DNA from: an uncultured Methylobacillus sp.
GTDB taxonomy: Bacteria > Pseudomonadota > Gammaproteobacteria > Burkholderiales > Methylophilaceae
DNA length: 64,000 bases
Assembly: GCA_946478865.1 (NCBI GenBank)
Contig: CAMLDO010000007.1
Span: 23,574 to 87,573 of the forward strand
Direction: 5' to 3'
In this document: piece by piece, positions 52,605-62,681 of the stretch
How the letters are laid out: every line of letters begins with the position of its first letter
Position numbering within the stretch: position 1 is the stretch's first letter
Program-made: the position numbers and the translations under genes
Notes under the pieces: generated by a model
Database searches by the model: none
The model's input: the letters and a program-made list of their open reading frames with translations, nothing else
What the model was told of the DNA's origin: nothing

Positions 52605-54034
52605 CGACAAGCGAGCAAAAGCTGCTCCGGCTATTGCGCTGGCTCACCCTGCTGATCGGCTTCGTTTGTTTTTTCTGGGGTTTGGGCGATATCGCCCTGC
52701 TGTCCTATAACGAAGCGCGCCGCGCCATTCCCACGCAAGCCATGTTCGCCACCGGCGACTGGCTGCTGCCGCGCCTCAATGGCGAGCTGTATCTCGCCAA
52801 ACCGCCGCTGCTTTACTGGCTCACCACCACCGCATCGCATCTGCTCGGCAAGGTCGACGAATGGTCGGTGCGCCTGCCGCTCGCGCTGGCCGCTTCCGCC
52901 GTGGTACTCACCAGCTATCGCTATGCATTGCGCCGTTTCGGCCCCTGGGCGGCGCTGTTCACCGCGCAGTTGCTCATCGCCAACGCCACTTTCGCGATGT
53001 TCGCCCGCCGCGCCGAAATCGAAATGCTGCTGACCGCCTTGTGTTTCGGCGCATTGCTGGCCGCACTGCATTTCATACAGGAGCAGGCGGGAAGACGCTG
53101 GATACTGCTGAGCTATTTCCTGCTCGGCCTCGCCGTGCTCGCCAAAGGGCCGCTCGCGCTGCTGTTCGTCACGCTGCCGCTGCTGGCCTATGCGGCCATT
53201 CATCGGGAAGCGCGCACCTGGCAGGTACTGCGCGACCCGGCGGGCTGGGGGATACTGCTGCTGCTAGGCGGGTCGTGGTTCCTGGCGGTCAGCCTGCAGA
53301 TGGGCTTCGATATCTGGCAGGCGACGGTGCAACGCGACATTCTCAACAAGGTGCGCGGCGCAACCTCCGAACCGCTGTTCAGCTATGTTGTGTGGATGCT
53401 CATCGATTTCCTGCCGGCCAGCCTGTTGCTGCTGGTCGCGCCGCTCGCGACCTGGCGGCGCTGGAAAAGCGATACCCGGCTCACCGCGCTGATAATCGCC
53501 ATTGCCGTGCCGTTGCTGATCTTCACCGCGTTCAGCGACAAGCACGCCAAATACCTGTTGCCGGCCTACCCGCTGCTAGCGCTGCTGGCCGGGAAACGCC
53601 TGGGCGAACTCATGGAGACCGCCCGGCCTGCATGGCGTCGCCTGATGATCGCGCTCGGCCTGCTCATGCCGCTCGGCTATGCGAGCTATTACGCCGTGGC
53701 CGAGGCGCGCGTGTTCGACTATCGCTACGCGGCATTGCCGCAGTTCGAACAATGGATCGCGGGAGTGCATGATATGCCGGTGTATGGCTACGTCGATCTG
53801 GACGAACGCCCCATCTATTACGCCAAGCGCACGATTCCCATGCTCGACCGGACGGCCGTGGAACTGAAAAAGACGCAACAGTCGTCCTTCCTGATGCTCG
53901 TGGAAAACAATCATCTCGATGCGGTAGCGCAAGCGGGCTGCAAGGTGCGCGAATTCAAGCCCTACCTGAAACGCCGCAAAACCCTCACCGTATTCGGTTT
54001 CGGCGCCGCCTGCCCTCCGCCTCCCTCACCATGA
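52601..54034 (+). CDS. ArnT-like family 39 glycosyltransferase
   Basis: 477 residues with many membrane helices. YNEARRAIPTQAMFATGDWL followed by YLAKPPLLYW carries the acidic and basic residues of the GT39/83 first periplasmic loop seen in ArnT. It transfers a sugar from polyprenyl phosphate to lipid A or another target in the periplasm. It closes the four-gene unit with a strong terminator. Confidence 0.9.
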   Translation: MTTSEQKLLRLLRWLTLLIGFVCFFWGLGDIALLSYNEARRAIPTQAMFATGDWLLPRLNGELYLAKPPLLYWLTTTASHLLGKVDEWSVRLPLALAASAVVLTSYRYALRRFGPWAALFTAQLLIANATFAMFARRAEIEMLLTALCFGALLAALHFIQEQAGRRWILLSYFLLGLAVLAKGPLALLFVTLPLLAYAAIHREARTWQVLRDPAGWGILLLLGGSWFLAVSLQMGFDIWQATVQRDILNKVRGATSEPLFSYVVWMLIDFLPASLLLLVAPLATWRRWKSDTRLTALIIAIAVPLLIFTAFSDKHAKYLLPAYPLLALLAGKRLGELMETARPAWRRLMIALGLLMPLGYASYYAVAEARVFDYRYAALPQFEQWIAGVHDMPVYGYVDLDERPIYYAKRTIPMLDRTAVELKKTQQSSFLMLVENNHLDAVAQAGCKVREFKPYLKRRKTLTVFGFGAACPPPPSP

Positions 54035-54060
54035 AAAAAGCCGGCTGAGCCGGCTTTTTT
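54034..54060. terminator. Bidirectional terminator between convergent operons
   Basis: Perfect 12-base arms AAAAAAGCCGGC/GCCGGCTTTTTT around TGA, T-runs on both sides, between the ArnT-like and outer-membrane factor genes. Confidence 0.92.
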
Positions 54061-54068
54061 GTTAGCGC

Positions 54069-55514
54069 TTACTCTTTCCAGCCTCCGCCTAGCATGCGGT
54101 ACAGCGTCACCTGGTTGTTCAGCAGCGTAAGCCGCAAGGTGATCAAATTCTGCTGCGACGCGTACATCGCACGCTGCGAGTCGAGCACGGTCAGGTAGTT
54201 GTCGATGCCGCTGTTGAAGCGGGCCTCGGAAAGGCGGTAACTGGTATCGGTGGCATCCACCAGCGACTTCTGCGCGGCGAGCTGTTCGTCCACCGTGGCC
54301 TTGAGCGCGAGCGCGTCGGCCACTTCACGGAAGGCGGTCTGGATCGCCTTCTCATACTGGGCGATGTTGATATCCTTCTGCAGTTCCGCGACTTGCAGGT
54401 TGGCCTTGTTGCGGCCCGCGTTGAAGATCGGCACGGTGATCTGCGGGATGAAGGTCCAGAAACCCGAGCCAGCACCGAACAGCCCGGACAGCTCGCTGCT
54501 GGCGGTACCCAGTGTCGCCGTCAGCGAAATCGTCGGGAAGAAGGCCGCGCGGGCCGCGCCGATATTGGCGTTGGCGGCCATGAGCTGACGCTCCGCCTGC
54601 AGCACGTCAGGACGGTTTTGCAGCACCTGCGACGGCAAGCCGGCGGGGATGTCGGCCAGCGCGGTGACTTCCACCATGCCGTTCTGCGGCTTCAACTCTC
54701 CCGGCAGCGGCGTGCCGAGCAGCAGCGTGAGCGCGTTTTCGTCCTGACGGATGAGTGTGCTGTAGCGCGCGACATCGACCTGCGCGGTATCCATCGTGGT
54801 CTGCGCCTGACGCACGTCCAACTCCGAGGCAACGCCGAGCTCGAAGCGGCGGCGCGTGAGATCGTAGGATTGCTTCTGACTGGTGAAGGTCTCCTGGGCA
54901 AGGCGCAAGCGCTCGCGATCCGCAGCCAGCGTAAGCCATGCGTTGGCGACTTCCGCGACGAGCGAAATCTGCGTGGCACGCCTGGCTTCCTCGGTCGCGA
55001 AATAGAGCTGCAATGCCTGATCGTTGAGACTGCGGACGCGGCCGAAGAAATCCAGCTCGTAGGCACTCAAGCCGATGCTTGCACGATAATTGCGCGTTAC
55101 TTCGTCGCTGCTGCCGGAACTGCTGCTCGTCGTCGTGCTGGTGCCGGTAGTGCTGTCCACGCTGCCGGAACGCGCACCCGACGCGTTGCGCTGGATCGAT
55201 ACGCTGCCGCCCGCGGTCACCGTGGGGAACAGGTCGGCGCGCTGGATGCGGTATTCGGCGCGCGCCTGCTCGATGTTGAGCGCGGCAATGCGCAGGTCGC
55301 GATTATTGGCGAGCGACAACTCGATCAGCTTGCGCAACCGCTCGTCGACAAAAAACTCACGCCAGCCGATATCGGCCGCCGCGCGGTTACCTTGGGCAGT
55401 CTCGCTGCCCCACTCCGCCGCAACCGGCGCTTCGGGCCGCTGGTAATCGGGCGCCATCGAGGCACAGCCTGCCAGAAATGCTGCCATCGACAGGGAAATC
55501 AGAGTCTTGTTCAT
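54069..55514 (-). CDS. RND efflux outer-membrane lipoprotein, OprM-type
   Basis: 481 residues with lipobox FLAGCAS (Cys17) and two OEP repeats. It is the third gene of an adaptor-pump-channel operon and starts four bases after the pump's stop. It forms the outer-membrane channel. A serine/threonine-rich loop (about 115-130, TTGTSTTTSSSSGSSD) is unusual and probably surface-exposed. Confidence 0.93.
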   Translation of the reverse strand: MNKTLISLSMAAFLAGCASMAPDYQRPEAPVAAEWGSETAQGNRAAADIGWREFFVDERLRKLIELSLANNRDLRIAALNIEQARAEYRIQRADLFPTVTAGGSVSIQRNASGARSGSVDSTTGTSTTTSSSSGSSDEVTRNYRASIGLSAYELDFFGRVRSLNDQALQLYFATEEARRATQISLVAEVANAWLTLAADRERLRLAQETFTSQKQSYDLTRRRFELGVASELDVRQAQTTMDTAQVDVARYSTLIRQDENALTLLLGTPLPGELKPQNGMVEVTALADIPAGLPSQVLQNRPDVLQAERQLMAANANIGAARAAFFPTISLTATLGTASSELSGLFGAGSGFWTFIPQITVPIFNAGRNKANLQVAELQKDINIAQYEKAIQTAFREVADALALKATVDEQLAAQKSLVDATDTSYRLSEARFNSGIDNYLTVLDSQRAMYASQQNLITLRLTLLNNQVTLYRMLGGGWKE

Positions 55515-55518
55515 GATG

Positions 55519-58500
55519 CTATCCGTGGTGTGCCGCCAGTGCCTGTTCGTCGTCCGGACGATAAGGGAACACCGTCCGGATCAGTACGTAGAACAGCGGC
55601 ACGAAGAAAATTCCGAGTGCGGTTGCCGTGAACATGCCGCCCAGCACGCCGGTACCGATCGCCTGGCGGCTGGCCGCCCCCGCCCCGGTCGAAAGCGCCA
55701 GCGGCAGCACGCCGAACAGGAAAGCGAGCGAAGTCATGAGGATGGGACGCAGCCGTTGCCGCACCGCCTGCATGGTCGCGTCGATGAGCGACTTGCCCTG
55801 CTCCTGCAATTGCTTGGCGAATTCCACGATCAGGATCGCGTTCTTGGCCGCGAGGCCGACGGTGGTCAGCAGCCCGACCTGGAAATACACGTCCGCCGAC
55901 ATGCCGCGCAGCGTGGTTGCCAGCACCGCGCCGACGATACCGAGCGGCACGATGAGGATCACCGAGAACGGCACCGCCCAGCTTTCATACAGCGCGGCGA
56001 GGCACAGGAACACGAACAGGATGGAAATCGCATACAGCAGCGGCGCCTGCGAGCCGGAAAGCCGCTCCTGGTAGGAGGCGCCGGTCCAGTCGAGGCCGAA
56101 GCCTTCCGGCAGCTGGCGCACGATATCCTCGACCACGTTCATCGCATCGCCCGAGCTCACGTCGTCCGCCGCCTCGCCGACGATTTCCAGCGAGGAAATG
56201 CCGTTGTAGCGCTCCAGCAGCGGCGAGCCGAACGTCCAGTAGCTGCTGGAGAACATCGAGAACGGCACCATCTCGCCGCCGTTGTTGCGCACGTACCACA
56301 GGCCGAGATTTTCCGGCTGCATGCGGTAAGGCGCGTCGGCTTGCACATAGACCCGCTTCACACGCCCGTTGTGGATGAAGTCGTTGACATAGTTGCCGCC
56401 CATCGCCAGCGCCAGGGTGCTGTTGATCGCGGAAGTCGGCAGGCTGAAAGCGCCGGCCTTCTCGTCGTCGATGTCGATGCGGAACTGCGGCGTGTCGTCG
56501 AGGCCAGTCGCGCGCACCTTGGTCAGGCGCGCATCCTGCCCCGCGATTTCGAGGAAGCGGTCGCGCGCCGCCATGAGCGCCTCGTGGCCCTTGCCGCCGA
56601 GATCGCGCAACTGCATGTTGAAGCCGCCGCTCTGGCCGAGGCCGCGCACGCTGGGCGGCAGGGTCACGAATATCTTGGCGTCGCGAATTTTGGCCAAATC
56701 CTTGGTCGCCTGCGCCGCAATCGCGGCGGCGCTGCGTTCGGGGGTGGTGCGTTCGGACCAGTCGCGCAGCTTGATGAAAGCGCGCGCGGTGTTCTGGCTG
56801 CTGCCGCTCTGCCCCATGCCGGTAATGGTCACGATGGACTCGACCAGGTCGGACTGTTTGGCGAAGTAATTCTCGATCTGGTCCATCACCTTGACGGTAC
56901 GGTAATCGGTCGCGCCTGTCGGCAACTGCACCTGCGCCATGAGGATGCCCTGATCCTCATCCGGCAGAAAGGAGGTCGGCAGGCGATGGAACAGCAGTGC
57001 CAGCACCGCCACGATCCCGCCGTACACCAGCAGCGAGATGAACTTGCGGGTAATCACGCCGTGTACCACCGACTGGTATTTGCGCGATGAGCGGTCGAAA
57101 TTGCGGTTGAACCAGCCGAAGAAGCCGCGCTGGCCGTGCGGATGGGCCTTGTCTATCGGCTTGAGCAGCGTGGCGCACAGCGCCGGGGTCAGCACCACGG
57201 CCACCAGCACCGACAGCAGCATCGCGGAGACGATGGTGATCGAGAACTGACGATAGATCACGCCGGTGGAGCCGCCAAAGAAGGCCATGGGCACGAACAC
57301 CGCCGACAGCACCAGCGCGATGCCGACCAGCGCCCCGGTGATCTCGTCCATCGATTTGCGCGTCGCCGCCTTGGGCGGCAAGCCTTCCTCGCTCATTACG
57401 CGCTCGACGTTCTCGACCACGACGATGGCATCGTCCACCAATAGCCCGATCGCGAGCACCAGCGCGAACATCGTCAATGTATTGATGGTGAAGCCGAATG
57501 CCGCAAGCACCCCAAAGGTGCCCAGCAGCACCACCGGTACCGCAATCGCCGGAATCAGCGTCGCGCGCCAGTTCTGCAGGAACACGTACATGATGAGCAC
57601 CACCAGCACGATGGCTTCGGCCAGCGTCTTGACCACTTCCTCGATGGAAATGCGCACGAAGGGCGTCGTGTCATAACCGTATTCGGTCTTGAGCTTGAGC
57701 TCGGTCGGGTAGTAAGGCTCCAGTTCCGCCATCTTGGCCTTGACCGCATCGGCCGTGCCCAGCGCATTGGCACCGGCAGCCAGGCGGATAAGCATCGCGG
57801 CGGAAGTCTTGCCGTTGAACTCGGTACGCGGCGTGTAGCTGTCCGCGCCCAGTTCGACGCGCGCCACGTCCTTGAGCCGCACGACGGAACCCTCGGTAGT
57901 GGACTTGAGCACGATATTGCGGAATTCATCCACGTTCGTGAGCTTGCTGCGCGCGGTGATGGTCGCGTTGAGCTGCTGGCCGGGCGCGGCGGGCAAACCG
58001 CCCAGCTGCCCGGCGGAAACTTCGGTGTTCTGCGCCTGGATCGCGGCGCTGATGTCGGACGGCATGAGGTCGTACTTCACGAGCCGCGCCGGATCCATCC
58101 ACACGCGCATCGCGTAGCCGCCGCCGATGGAAGTCACTTCGCCCACGCCATCTACACGGCTGATCTGGTCAATCACCGTGCTGTTGATGAAGTCGCCGAT
58201 ATCGATCGGCGAGACCTTGGGATTGTCCGAGATCAGCGAGATGACCAGCAGGATGTCGACATTGGATTTGTTGACCGTCACGCCCTGGGTCTGCACCACC
58301 TGCGGCAGGCGCGGCATCGCCTGTTGCAGCTTGTTCTGCACCTGCATCTGAGCCACATCGGGATCGGTGCCGGCATCGAAGGTCAGCGACACGCTCGCGC
58401 CACCCGAGGAATTCGAGGACGCCGTCATGTAGGTGAGGTTGTCGATGCCCTTCATCGACTGCTCGATCACCTGCGTCACCGAATCCTCGATGGTCTTGGC

Positions 58501-58659
58501 CGAAGCGCCGGTATAGGTGGCATTGATGTTGACGCGCGGCGGCGCGATGTCGGGATATTGTTCCAGCGGCAGCGTGAAGATGGAGGCCAGGCCGGCCAGC
58601 ATGATCACGATGGCGATGACCCACGCAAAAATGGGTCGGTCGATAAAGAAACGGGCCAT
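55519..58659 (-). CDS. RND multidrug efflux pump, HAE1/AcrB family
   Basis: 1046 residues, full length. [20 protein letters not shown] is the classical first helix; the proton relay region [18 protein letters not shown] is intact, and two large periplasmic loops are present. It pumps drugs and lipophilic compounds with proton energy. It lies nine bases after the adaptor gene; the close relatives are AcrB, MexB and AdeJ. No local repressor sits beside it. Confidence 0.95.
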   Translation of the reverse strand: MARFFIDRPIFAWVIAIVIMLAGLASIFTLPLEQYPDIAPPRVNINATYTGASAKTIEDSVTQVIEQSMKGIDNLTYMTASSNSSGGASVSLTFDAGTDPDVAQMQVQNKLQQAMPRLPQVVQTQGVTVNKSNVDILLVISLISDNPKVSPIDIGDFINSTVIDQISRVDGVGEVTSIGGGYAMRVWMDPARLVKYDLMPSDISAAIQAQNTEVSAGQLGGLPAAPGQQLNATITARSKLTNVDEFRNIVLKSTTEGSVVRLKDVARVELGADSYTPRTEFNGKTSAAMLIRLAAGANALGTADAVKAKMAELEPYYPTELKLKTEYGYDTTPFVRISIEEVVKTLAEAIVLVVLIMYVFLQNWRATLIPAIAVPVVLLGTFGVLAAFGFTINTLTMFALVLAIGLLVDDAIVVVENVERVMSEEGLPPKAATRKSMDEITGALVGIALVLSAVFVPMAFFGGSTGVIYRQFSITIVSAMLLSVLVAVVLTPALCATLLKPIDKAHPHGQRGFFGWFNRNFDRSSRKYQSVVHGVITRKFISLLVYGGIVAVLALLFHRLPTSFLPDEDQGILMAQVQLPTGATDYRTVKVMDQIENYFAKQSDLVESIVTITGMGQSGSSQNTARAFIKLRDWSERTTPERSAAAIAAQATKDLAKIRDAKIFVTLPPSVRGLGQSGGFNMQLRDLGGKGHEALMAARDRFLEIAGQDARLTKVRATGLDDTPQFRIDIDDEKAGAFSLPTSAINSTLALAMGGNYVNDFIHNGRVKRVYVQADAPYRMQPENLGLWYVRNNGGEMVPFSMFSSSYWTFGSPLLERYNGISSLEIVGEAADDVSSGDAMNVVEDIVRQLPEGFGLDWTGASYQERLSGSQAPLLYAISILFVFLCLAALYESWAVPFSVILIVPLGIVGAVLATTLRGMSADVYFQVGLLTTVGLAAKNAILIVEFAKQLQEQGKSLIDATMQAVRQRLRPILMTSLAFLFGVLPLALSTGAGAASRQAIGTGVLGGMFTATALGIFFVPLFYVLIRTVFPYRPDDEQALAAHHG

Positions 58660-58668
58660 GATCGCGCC

Positions 58669-59934
58669 TTACTTCTCTTGCGACCGGGCAGCGGGCGCAG
58701 CCAGTGCCCCTGCGGCCTTTGCGGCAGGAGAGGAAGCAGGCGCAGGCGCGGGAGTCGGAGCAGCTGCGGCTACCGGGGCAGCAGACTCCGCCGAGACCAT
58801 GCGCGGCTTCACATCGTCGCCCGGCTTGATCTTCTGGAAGCCGTCCACGATCACGCGGTCGCCCGTGTTCAGCCCGGAATCCACCACCCAGCGGCTGCCG
58901 ACGGCGCGGCTCACGTCCACCGGCCGCTGCTCGACCTTGTTCTGCGCGTTCACCACCAGCACCATCGCCTCGCCCTTGGCAGTACGCGTGACGCTTTGCT
59001 GCGGCACGAGGATCGCGGACTCGTCCACCGCCTCCTCCAGCTGACCGCGCACATACATGCCGGGCAGCAGCAGGCCTTCAGGGTTGGGCAGGATGGCGCG
59101 CAGGGTGATGGCGCCGGAGGTCGGGTTGACGGTCACGCCGCTGAAGCTGAGGCGGCCGGCATGCGGATATTCGGTGCCGTCTTCCAGCAGCACCTTGATA
59201 CGCGCCTCGTCGCGGCCGATGCGCTTGAGCTTGCCGCTCGCAAGGTCGCGCTTGAGCCGCAGCAGTTCGCTGGTAGGCTGGGTCACGTCCACGTAGATCG
59301 GGTCGAGCTGCTGCACCGTCGTCAGCGCATTGGTCTGGTTGGCGGTGACGAGCGCGCCCGGCGTGACAATGGAAGTTTCGACGCGGCCGGAGATCGGCGC
59401 GGTGATACGGGTATAGCCGAGATTGATGCGAGCCGTTTCCAGCGCGGCCTTCGCCAGTGCGATATCGGCCTGCGCCTGCTTGAGCGCGGCCTGCGCGTCG
59501 TCGTAATCCTGCTTGCTCACGGCGTTGATCTTGATGAGCTCGGCGTAGCGCTCGGCCTTGACCTGGATGGACTTGAGATTGGCTTCCGCCTTTTCCAGCG
59601 CCGCCTGGCTGCTCGCGACTTCGGCCTGATAGAGGGAAGGATCGATGCGGTACAGCACATCGCCCGCCTTGACGGTGGCGCCCTCGACGAAGGTGCGCTC
59701 CTGAATGATGCCGCTGACCTGCGGACGGATCTCGGCAATCATGCGCGCCGTGGTGCGGCCGGGCAGCTCGGTCACGAAGGTCTGCGCGCCGGTCGCGATC
59801 TCGACAACCCCCACTTCCGCCGCCTGCTTGGGCGGAGGACCTTTCTTGTCTTCGGACGGACCGCATCCCGCAAGCAGCAGTATGAGCGGCGGCAACGCCA
59901 GCTTGAGCAGTAAGGGGCTGTTCTTGATTTTCAT
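58669..59934 (-). CDS. RND efflux periplasmic adaptor lipoprotein, AcrA/MexA type
   Basis: 421 residues. Lipobox LLAGCGPS (Cys near 24), lipoyl domain halves VRPQVSGIIQE.. and ITAPISGRVETSIV, a coiled-coil hairpin between them and a beta-barrel. First gene of the operon. The ATG at 59932-59934 replaces a TTG four codons upstream. The C-terminal 40 residues are Ala/Pro-rich. Confidence 0.93.
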   Translation of the reverse strand: MKIKNSPLLLKLALPPLILLLAGCGPSEDKKGPPPKQAAEVGVVEIATGAQTFVTELPGRTTARMIAEIRPQVSGIIQERTFVEGATVKAGDVLYRIDPSLYQAEVASSQAALEKAEANLKSIQVKAERYAELIKINAVSKQDYDDAQAALKQAQADIALAKAALETARINLGYTRITAPISGRVETSIVTPGALVTANQTNALTTVQQLDPIYVDVTQPTSELLRLKRDLASGKLKRIGRDEARIKVLLEDGTEYPHAGRLSFSGVTVNPTSGAITLRAILPNPEGLLLPGMYVRGQLEEAVDESAILVPQQSVTRTAKGEAMVLVVNAQNKVEQRPVDVSRAVGSRWVVDSGLNTGDRVIVDGFQKIKPGDDVKPRMVSAESAAPVAAAAPTPAPAPASSPAAKAAGALAAPAARSQEK

Positions 59935-59955
59935 GATCGCTATCAAAACAAAAAA

Positions 59956-59983
59956 CTCCGGGTAAGTTTTACATTACCCGGAG
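59956..59983 (-). terminator. Hairpin upstream of the RND operon
   Basis: CTCCGGGTAA/TTACCCGGAG, 8-base loop, T-rich on the minus strand. It stands between the chaperone gene and the adaptor gene, and ends 21 bases before the adaptor start. Confidence 0.75.
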
Positions 59984-59999
59984 AAGGGAGTAAACAAAT

Positions 60000-60025
60000 T
60001 AAGGTATTAATGCATAAGGTATTAA
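60000..60025. repeat. Tandem 11-base direct repeats upstream of the RND operon
   Basis: TAAGGTATTAA occurs at 60000-60010 and 60015-60025 with a 4-base gap (15-base period, about 1.5 turns), suggesting a binding site for a regulator. Confidence 0.55.
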
Positions 60026-60029
60026 CACA

Positions 60030-60494
60030 TCAGCTTTTTTCGACATCGTGACGACGTTCGCGTTTGGCATCCCACTTCTGCTTTTGTTCGGGTGTGAGCA
60101 GTGCATACACCTGATGCATGGTTTCGATGCGCTGCACCGTCATTTCCGCCTTCAGCTGCGCCTGCTTGCTGGCCAGTTCGCGTACCTTGGCGGCGTCGTA
60201 GTTTTCGCCGCGGGATGCTTCACGCAGCGCCTGGTGCGACTCGCGCAGCTCCTTCCAGCGGGCTTCGCGCTGCGGCTTCTGCTTTTCCATGATGTCCTTG
60301 ACCTGCGCCTGCTGTGCCTCGGTCAGGTTCAGCTCTTTCAACCGGGCCTGAAAATCGTGCTTGCCGCCATGACCGGCCTTGCCCGCGTGGTGACGATCGC
60401 AGCCGCCATGCTCGTTCGCCATGACAGGCGCGGTTGCCAGCAGCGATGCAGCCACCAGAGCGGCAGATGCGAATAAACGATGACTTCTAACCAT
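60030..60494 (-). CDS. Spy/CpxP-like periplasmic chaperone
   Basis: 154 residues. Signal peptide about 1-26, then a histidine-rich stretch (GGCDRHHAGKAGHGGKH) and two LTxxQ motifs (LNLTEAQQAQ and LLTPEQKQKW) in a charged helical body. Spy and CpxP relieve envelope protein stress, CpxP by sensing and repressing CpxA. AGGAGG ribosome site. Upstream of the efflux operon on the same strand, divergent from the kinase-regulator pair. Confidence 0.9.
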   Translation of the reverse strand: MVRSHRLFASAALVAASLLATAPVMANEHGGCDRHHAGKAGHGGKHDFQARLKELNLTEAQQAQVKDIMEKQKPQREARWKELRESHQALREASRGENYDAAKVRELASKQAQLKAEMTVQRIETMHQVYALLTPEQKQKWDAKRERRHDVEKS

Positions 60495-60580
60495 GATGAC
60501 CTCCTGGGTCTCGTCTGTTGAACACGGTGCCCATTTTCCAGATCGCCGTGTAGGCTTGGGTATAGACGGCGTAATACTTG

Positions 60581-60595
60581 GTAAAAGTTTGTAAG
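60581..60595 (+). promoter_or_regulatory. CpxR-type binding site
   Basis: GTAAA-N5-GTAAG (GTAAAAGTTTGTAAG) matches the known CpxR consensus GTAAA-N5-GTAA. It lies between the chaperone gene and the divergent regulator gene. Confidence 0.65.
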
Positions 60596-60663
60596 AAGCG
60601 CCCCAAGGCCCTGAAATTCTTTGGCAAAATTCACCCAACACATTTTGCATGGTGTAACGAGAC

Positions 60664-61353
60664 ATGCTTCAAGTCCTGCTCATCGACGACGACATCGAGT
60701 TGTGCCAGATGATGGAAGAGTATCTGGAGGCCGAAAGCTTCGCGCTGGAATTCGCCCACGACGGCGAGACCGGCGCGCGCATGGCCGTGTCCGGCAAATA
60801 TGACCTGGTGGTGCTGGACGTGATGATGCCGGGCATGAATGGCTTCGACACCCTGCGCCTCATCCGCAACACGAGCCAGATTCCCGTGATCATGCTCACT
60901 GCCAAGGGCGACGACATCGACCGCATCATCGGCCTGGAACTCGGCGCGGACGATTACCTCACCAAGCCTTTCAACCCGCGCGAACTGGTTGCCCGCCTCA
61001 AGGCTATCCAGCGCCGCGTGGCGGTACGCGATGCCAGCGGGCAGAAGGACGGCGTGCTGCGCGTAGGCCGCGCCGTCGTCAATTCCGCCGACCGCATCAT
61101 CGAATGGAACGGCGAGCCGCTGTCGCTCACCACCAGCGAATTCGCGCTGCTGGAAGCGCTCATCAAAAACGCCGGCCACGTGGTCACCAAGGCCGACCTG
61201 TTCCAGCAGGCGCTCGGGCGGCCGGAAACCAAATACGACCGCAGCATCGACGTGCATGTGAGCAACCTGCGCCAGAAGCTCGGTACGCTGGATGACGGGC
61301 GCTCGCCCATCCAGACCGTGCGCAACGTCGGCTATCAATTCATCATCGGTTGA
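60664..61353 (+). CDS. OmpR-family response regulator, CpxR-like
   Basis: 229 residues. Receiver domain with Asp52 in VVLDVMMPGMNG and acidic triad IDDD, then a winged helix DNA-binding domain (DRSIDVHVSNLRQKLG). It is divergent from a CpxP-like chaperone, and a CpxR box lies in the gap. By analogy it controls envelope stress genes and possibly the adjacent RND pump. The kinase follows immediately. Confidence 0.93.
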   Translation: MLQVLLIDDDIELCQMMEEYLEAESFALEFAHDGETGARMAVSGKYDLVVLDVMMPGMNGFDTLRLIRNTSQIPVIMLTAKGDDIDRIIGLELGADDYLTKPFNPRELVARLKAIQRRVAVRDASGQKDGVLRVGRAVVNSADRIIEWNGEPLSLTTSEFALLEALIKNAGHVVTKADLFQQALGRPETKYDRSIDVHVSNLRQKLGTLDDGRSPIQTVRNVGYQFIIG

Positions 61354-61361
61354 GTCAACGC

Positions 61362-62681
61362 ATGGGCCGTCTTTTCTGGAAACTGTTCCTCAGCCTTTCC
61401 GTGACGCTGATCCTCATCGGCGCCGGTATCGGCGGCGCGGTCTACCTACACGACCAGCGCCTGCAGAACGAGGAAGGCATCCAGCGCGACCGCCGCGCGG
61501 AATTCGTCGTGGGACTGGTCACGAACGCCCTACGCCACGGCGGGGTGGCTGGCGCATATGATCTTTTAGCCAACTGGCCGGGGCAGCATACGCCGCGCGT
61601 GATGATCGTCGATCCGGAAGGGCGTGATGCGCTCGGGCGCCCGGTCTCGCAGGGCGCGCTCGCCAAAGCGCTCCAGATACTGGAACACAGTCGCGGTAAA
61701 CGCAGCGTCAAGCAGGTGACGGCGGCGGACGGGAACCGCTACGTGATCTTCCTGCCCGCCGACAGCGCCAATGCCGGCCCGCCGCGCATGCCGCCCCCCG
61801 GCGTGCAGATCATGATCGCGCTGCTCGCCAGCCTGCTGTTCAGCGCCATCTTCGCAACCTACCTGAGCCGCCCGATCCGCCATCTGCGCAAGGTCAGCAC
61901 CCGCCTCGCGGAAGGCGACCTCGACGCACGCGTCACGCCCTTCATCGGCAGCCGCAACGACGAACTGTCGGATCTCGGCAAGGATTTCGACTTCATGGCA
62001 GCGCGTGTACAGTCCCTCATCAACGCGCAACGCCAGCTGCTGCACGACGTGTCGCACGAACTGCGCTCCCCGGTCGCCCGCATGCGCCTCGCAGTCGGCC
62101 TCGCACAACAGCAGCCGGAAAAACTCCAGATTGCGCTGTCACGCATCGAGCGCGAAACCGAGCGGCTGGACGAACTGCTCGGTCAGATCCTCACGCTGGC
62201 GCGCCTCGAATCCAACCTCAGCCGCGACGCGACGGAAAAAGTCAGCTTGGACGAACTGCTGGAAGAAATCGTGCAGGACGTGAGTTTCGAAGCGCAGGCC
62301 CTCAACCGCAGCGTCGTCTTCAAGGTGGAGCACAGCGCCGAGCTGCAAGGCCAGCGCGAACTGCTGCGCCGCGCCTTTGAAAACGTAATCCGCAACGCTC
62401 TCAAATACACCGCCGAAGGCACTGCCGTGGAAATCCTCCTGACGGAAGAGTACCGTAAGCCGGTAGTGCTGATCCGCGACCACGGCCCGGGCATTCCCAA
62501 GTCGGAGCTGGGCAAGGTATTCCAGCCGTTCTACCGCGTGCCGGAAAAAGACAAATCGCAGCCGAGCGGTTACGGGTTGGGACTCGCGATTGCGAAACGC
62601 GCGCTGGAGAAGCATGCCGCGACGATAGAGCTTAGCAATACGGCTGAAGGCGGGCTGAAGGCGCGGATCGCTTTTCACTAA
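61362..62681 (+). CDS. Sensor histidine kinase, CpxA-like
   Basis: 439 residues. A first membrane helix (about 10-30), a periplasmic sensor, a second helix (about 147-165) and a HAMP region lead to the H-box HDVSHELRSPVARMRL (His232), with RNALKYT, DHGPGIP and GYGLGLAIAKRA for ATP. CpxA controls the CpxR partner. The ATG is taken instead of a TTG four codons earlier that overlaps the regulator's stop. Confidence 0.93.
   Translation: MGRLFWKLFLSLSVTLILIGAGIGGAVYLHDQRLQNEEGIQRDRRAEFVVGLVTNALRHGGVAGAYDLLANWPGQHTPRVMIVDPEGRDALGRPVSQGALAKALQILEHSRGKRSVKQVTAADGNRYVIFLPADSANAGPPRMPPPGVQIMIALLASLLFSAIFATYLSRPIRHLRKVSTRLAEGDLDARVTPFIGSRNDELSDLGKDFDFMAARVQSLINAQRQLLHDVSHELRSPVARMRLAVGLAQQQPEKLQIALSRIERETERLDELLGQILTLARLESNLSRDATEKVSLDELLEEIVQDVSFEAQALNRSVVFKVEHSAELQGQRELLRRAFENVIRNALKYTAEGTAVEILLTEEYRKPVVLIRDHGPGIPKSELGKVFQPFYRVPEKDKSQPSGYGLGLAIAKRALEKHAATIELSNTAEGGLKARIAFH

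Noticed and set aside
54393..59913. Long plus-strand frames opposite the RND operon (54393-55631, 55507-57090, 58324-59913)
   Set aside because: All mirror real genes with recognised domains; Arg/His-rich shadow products.
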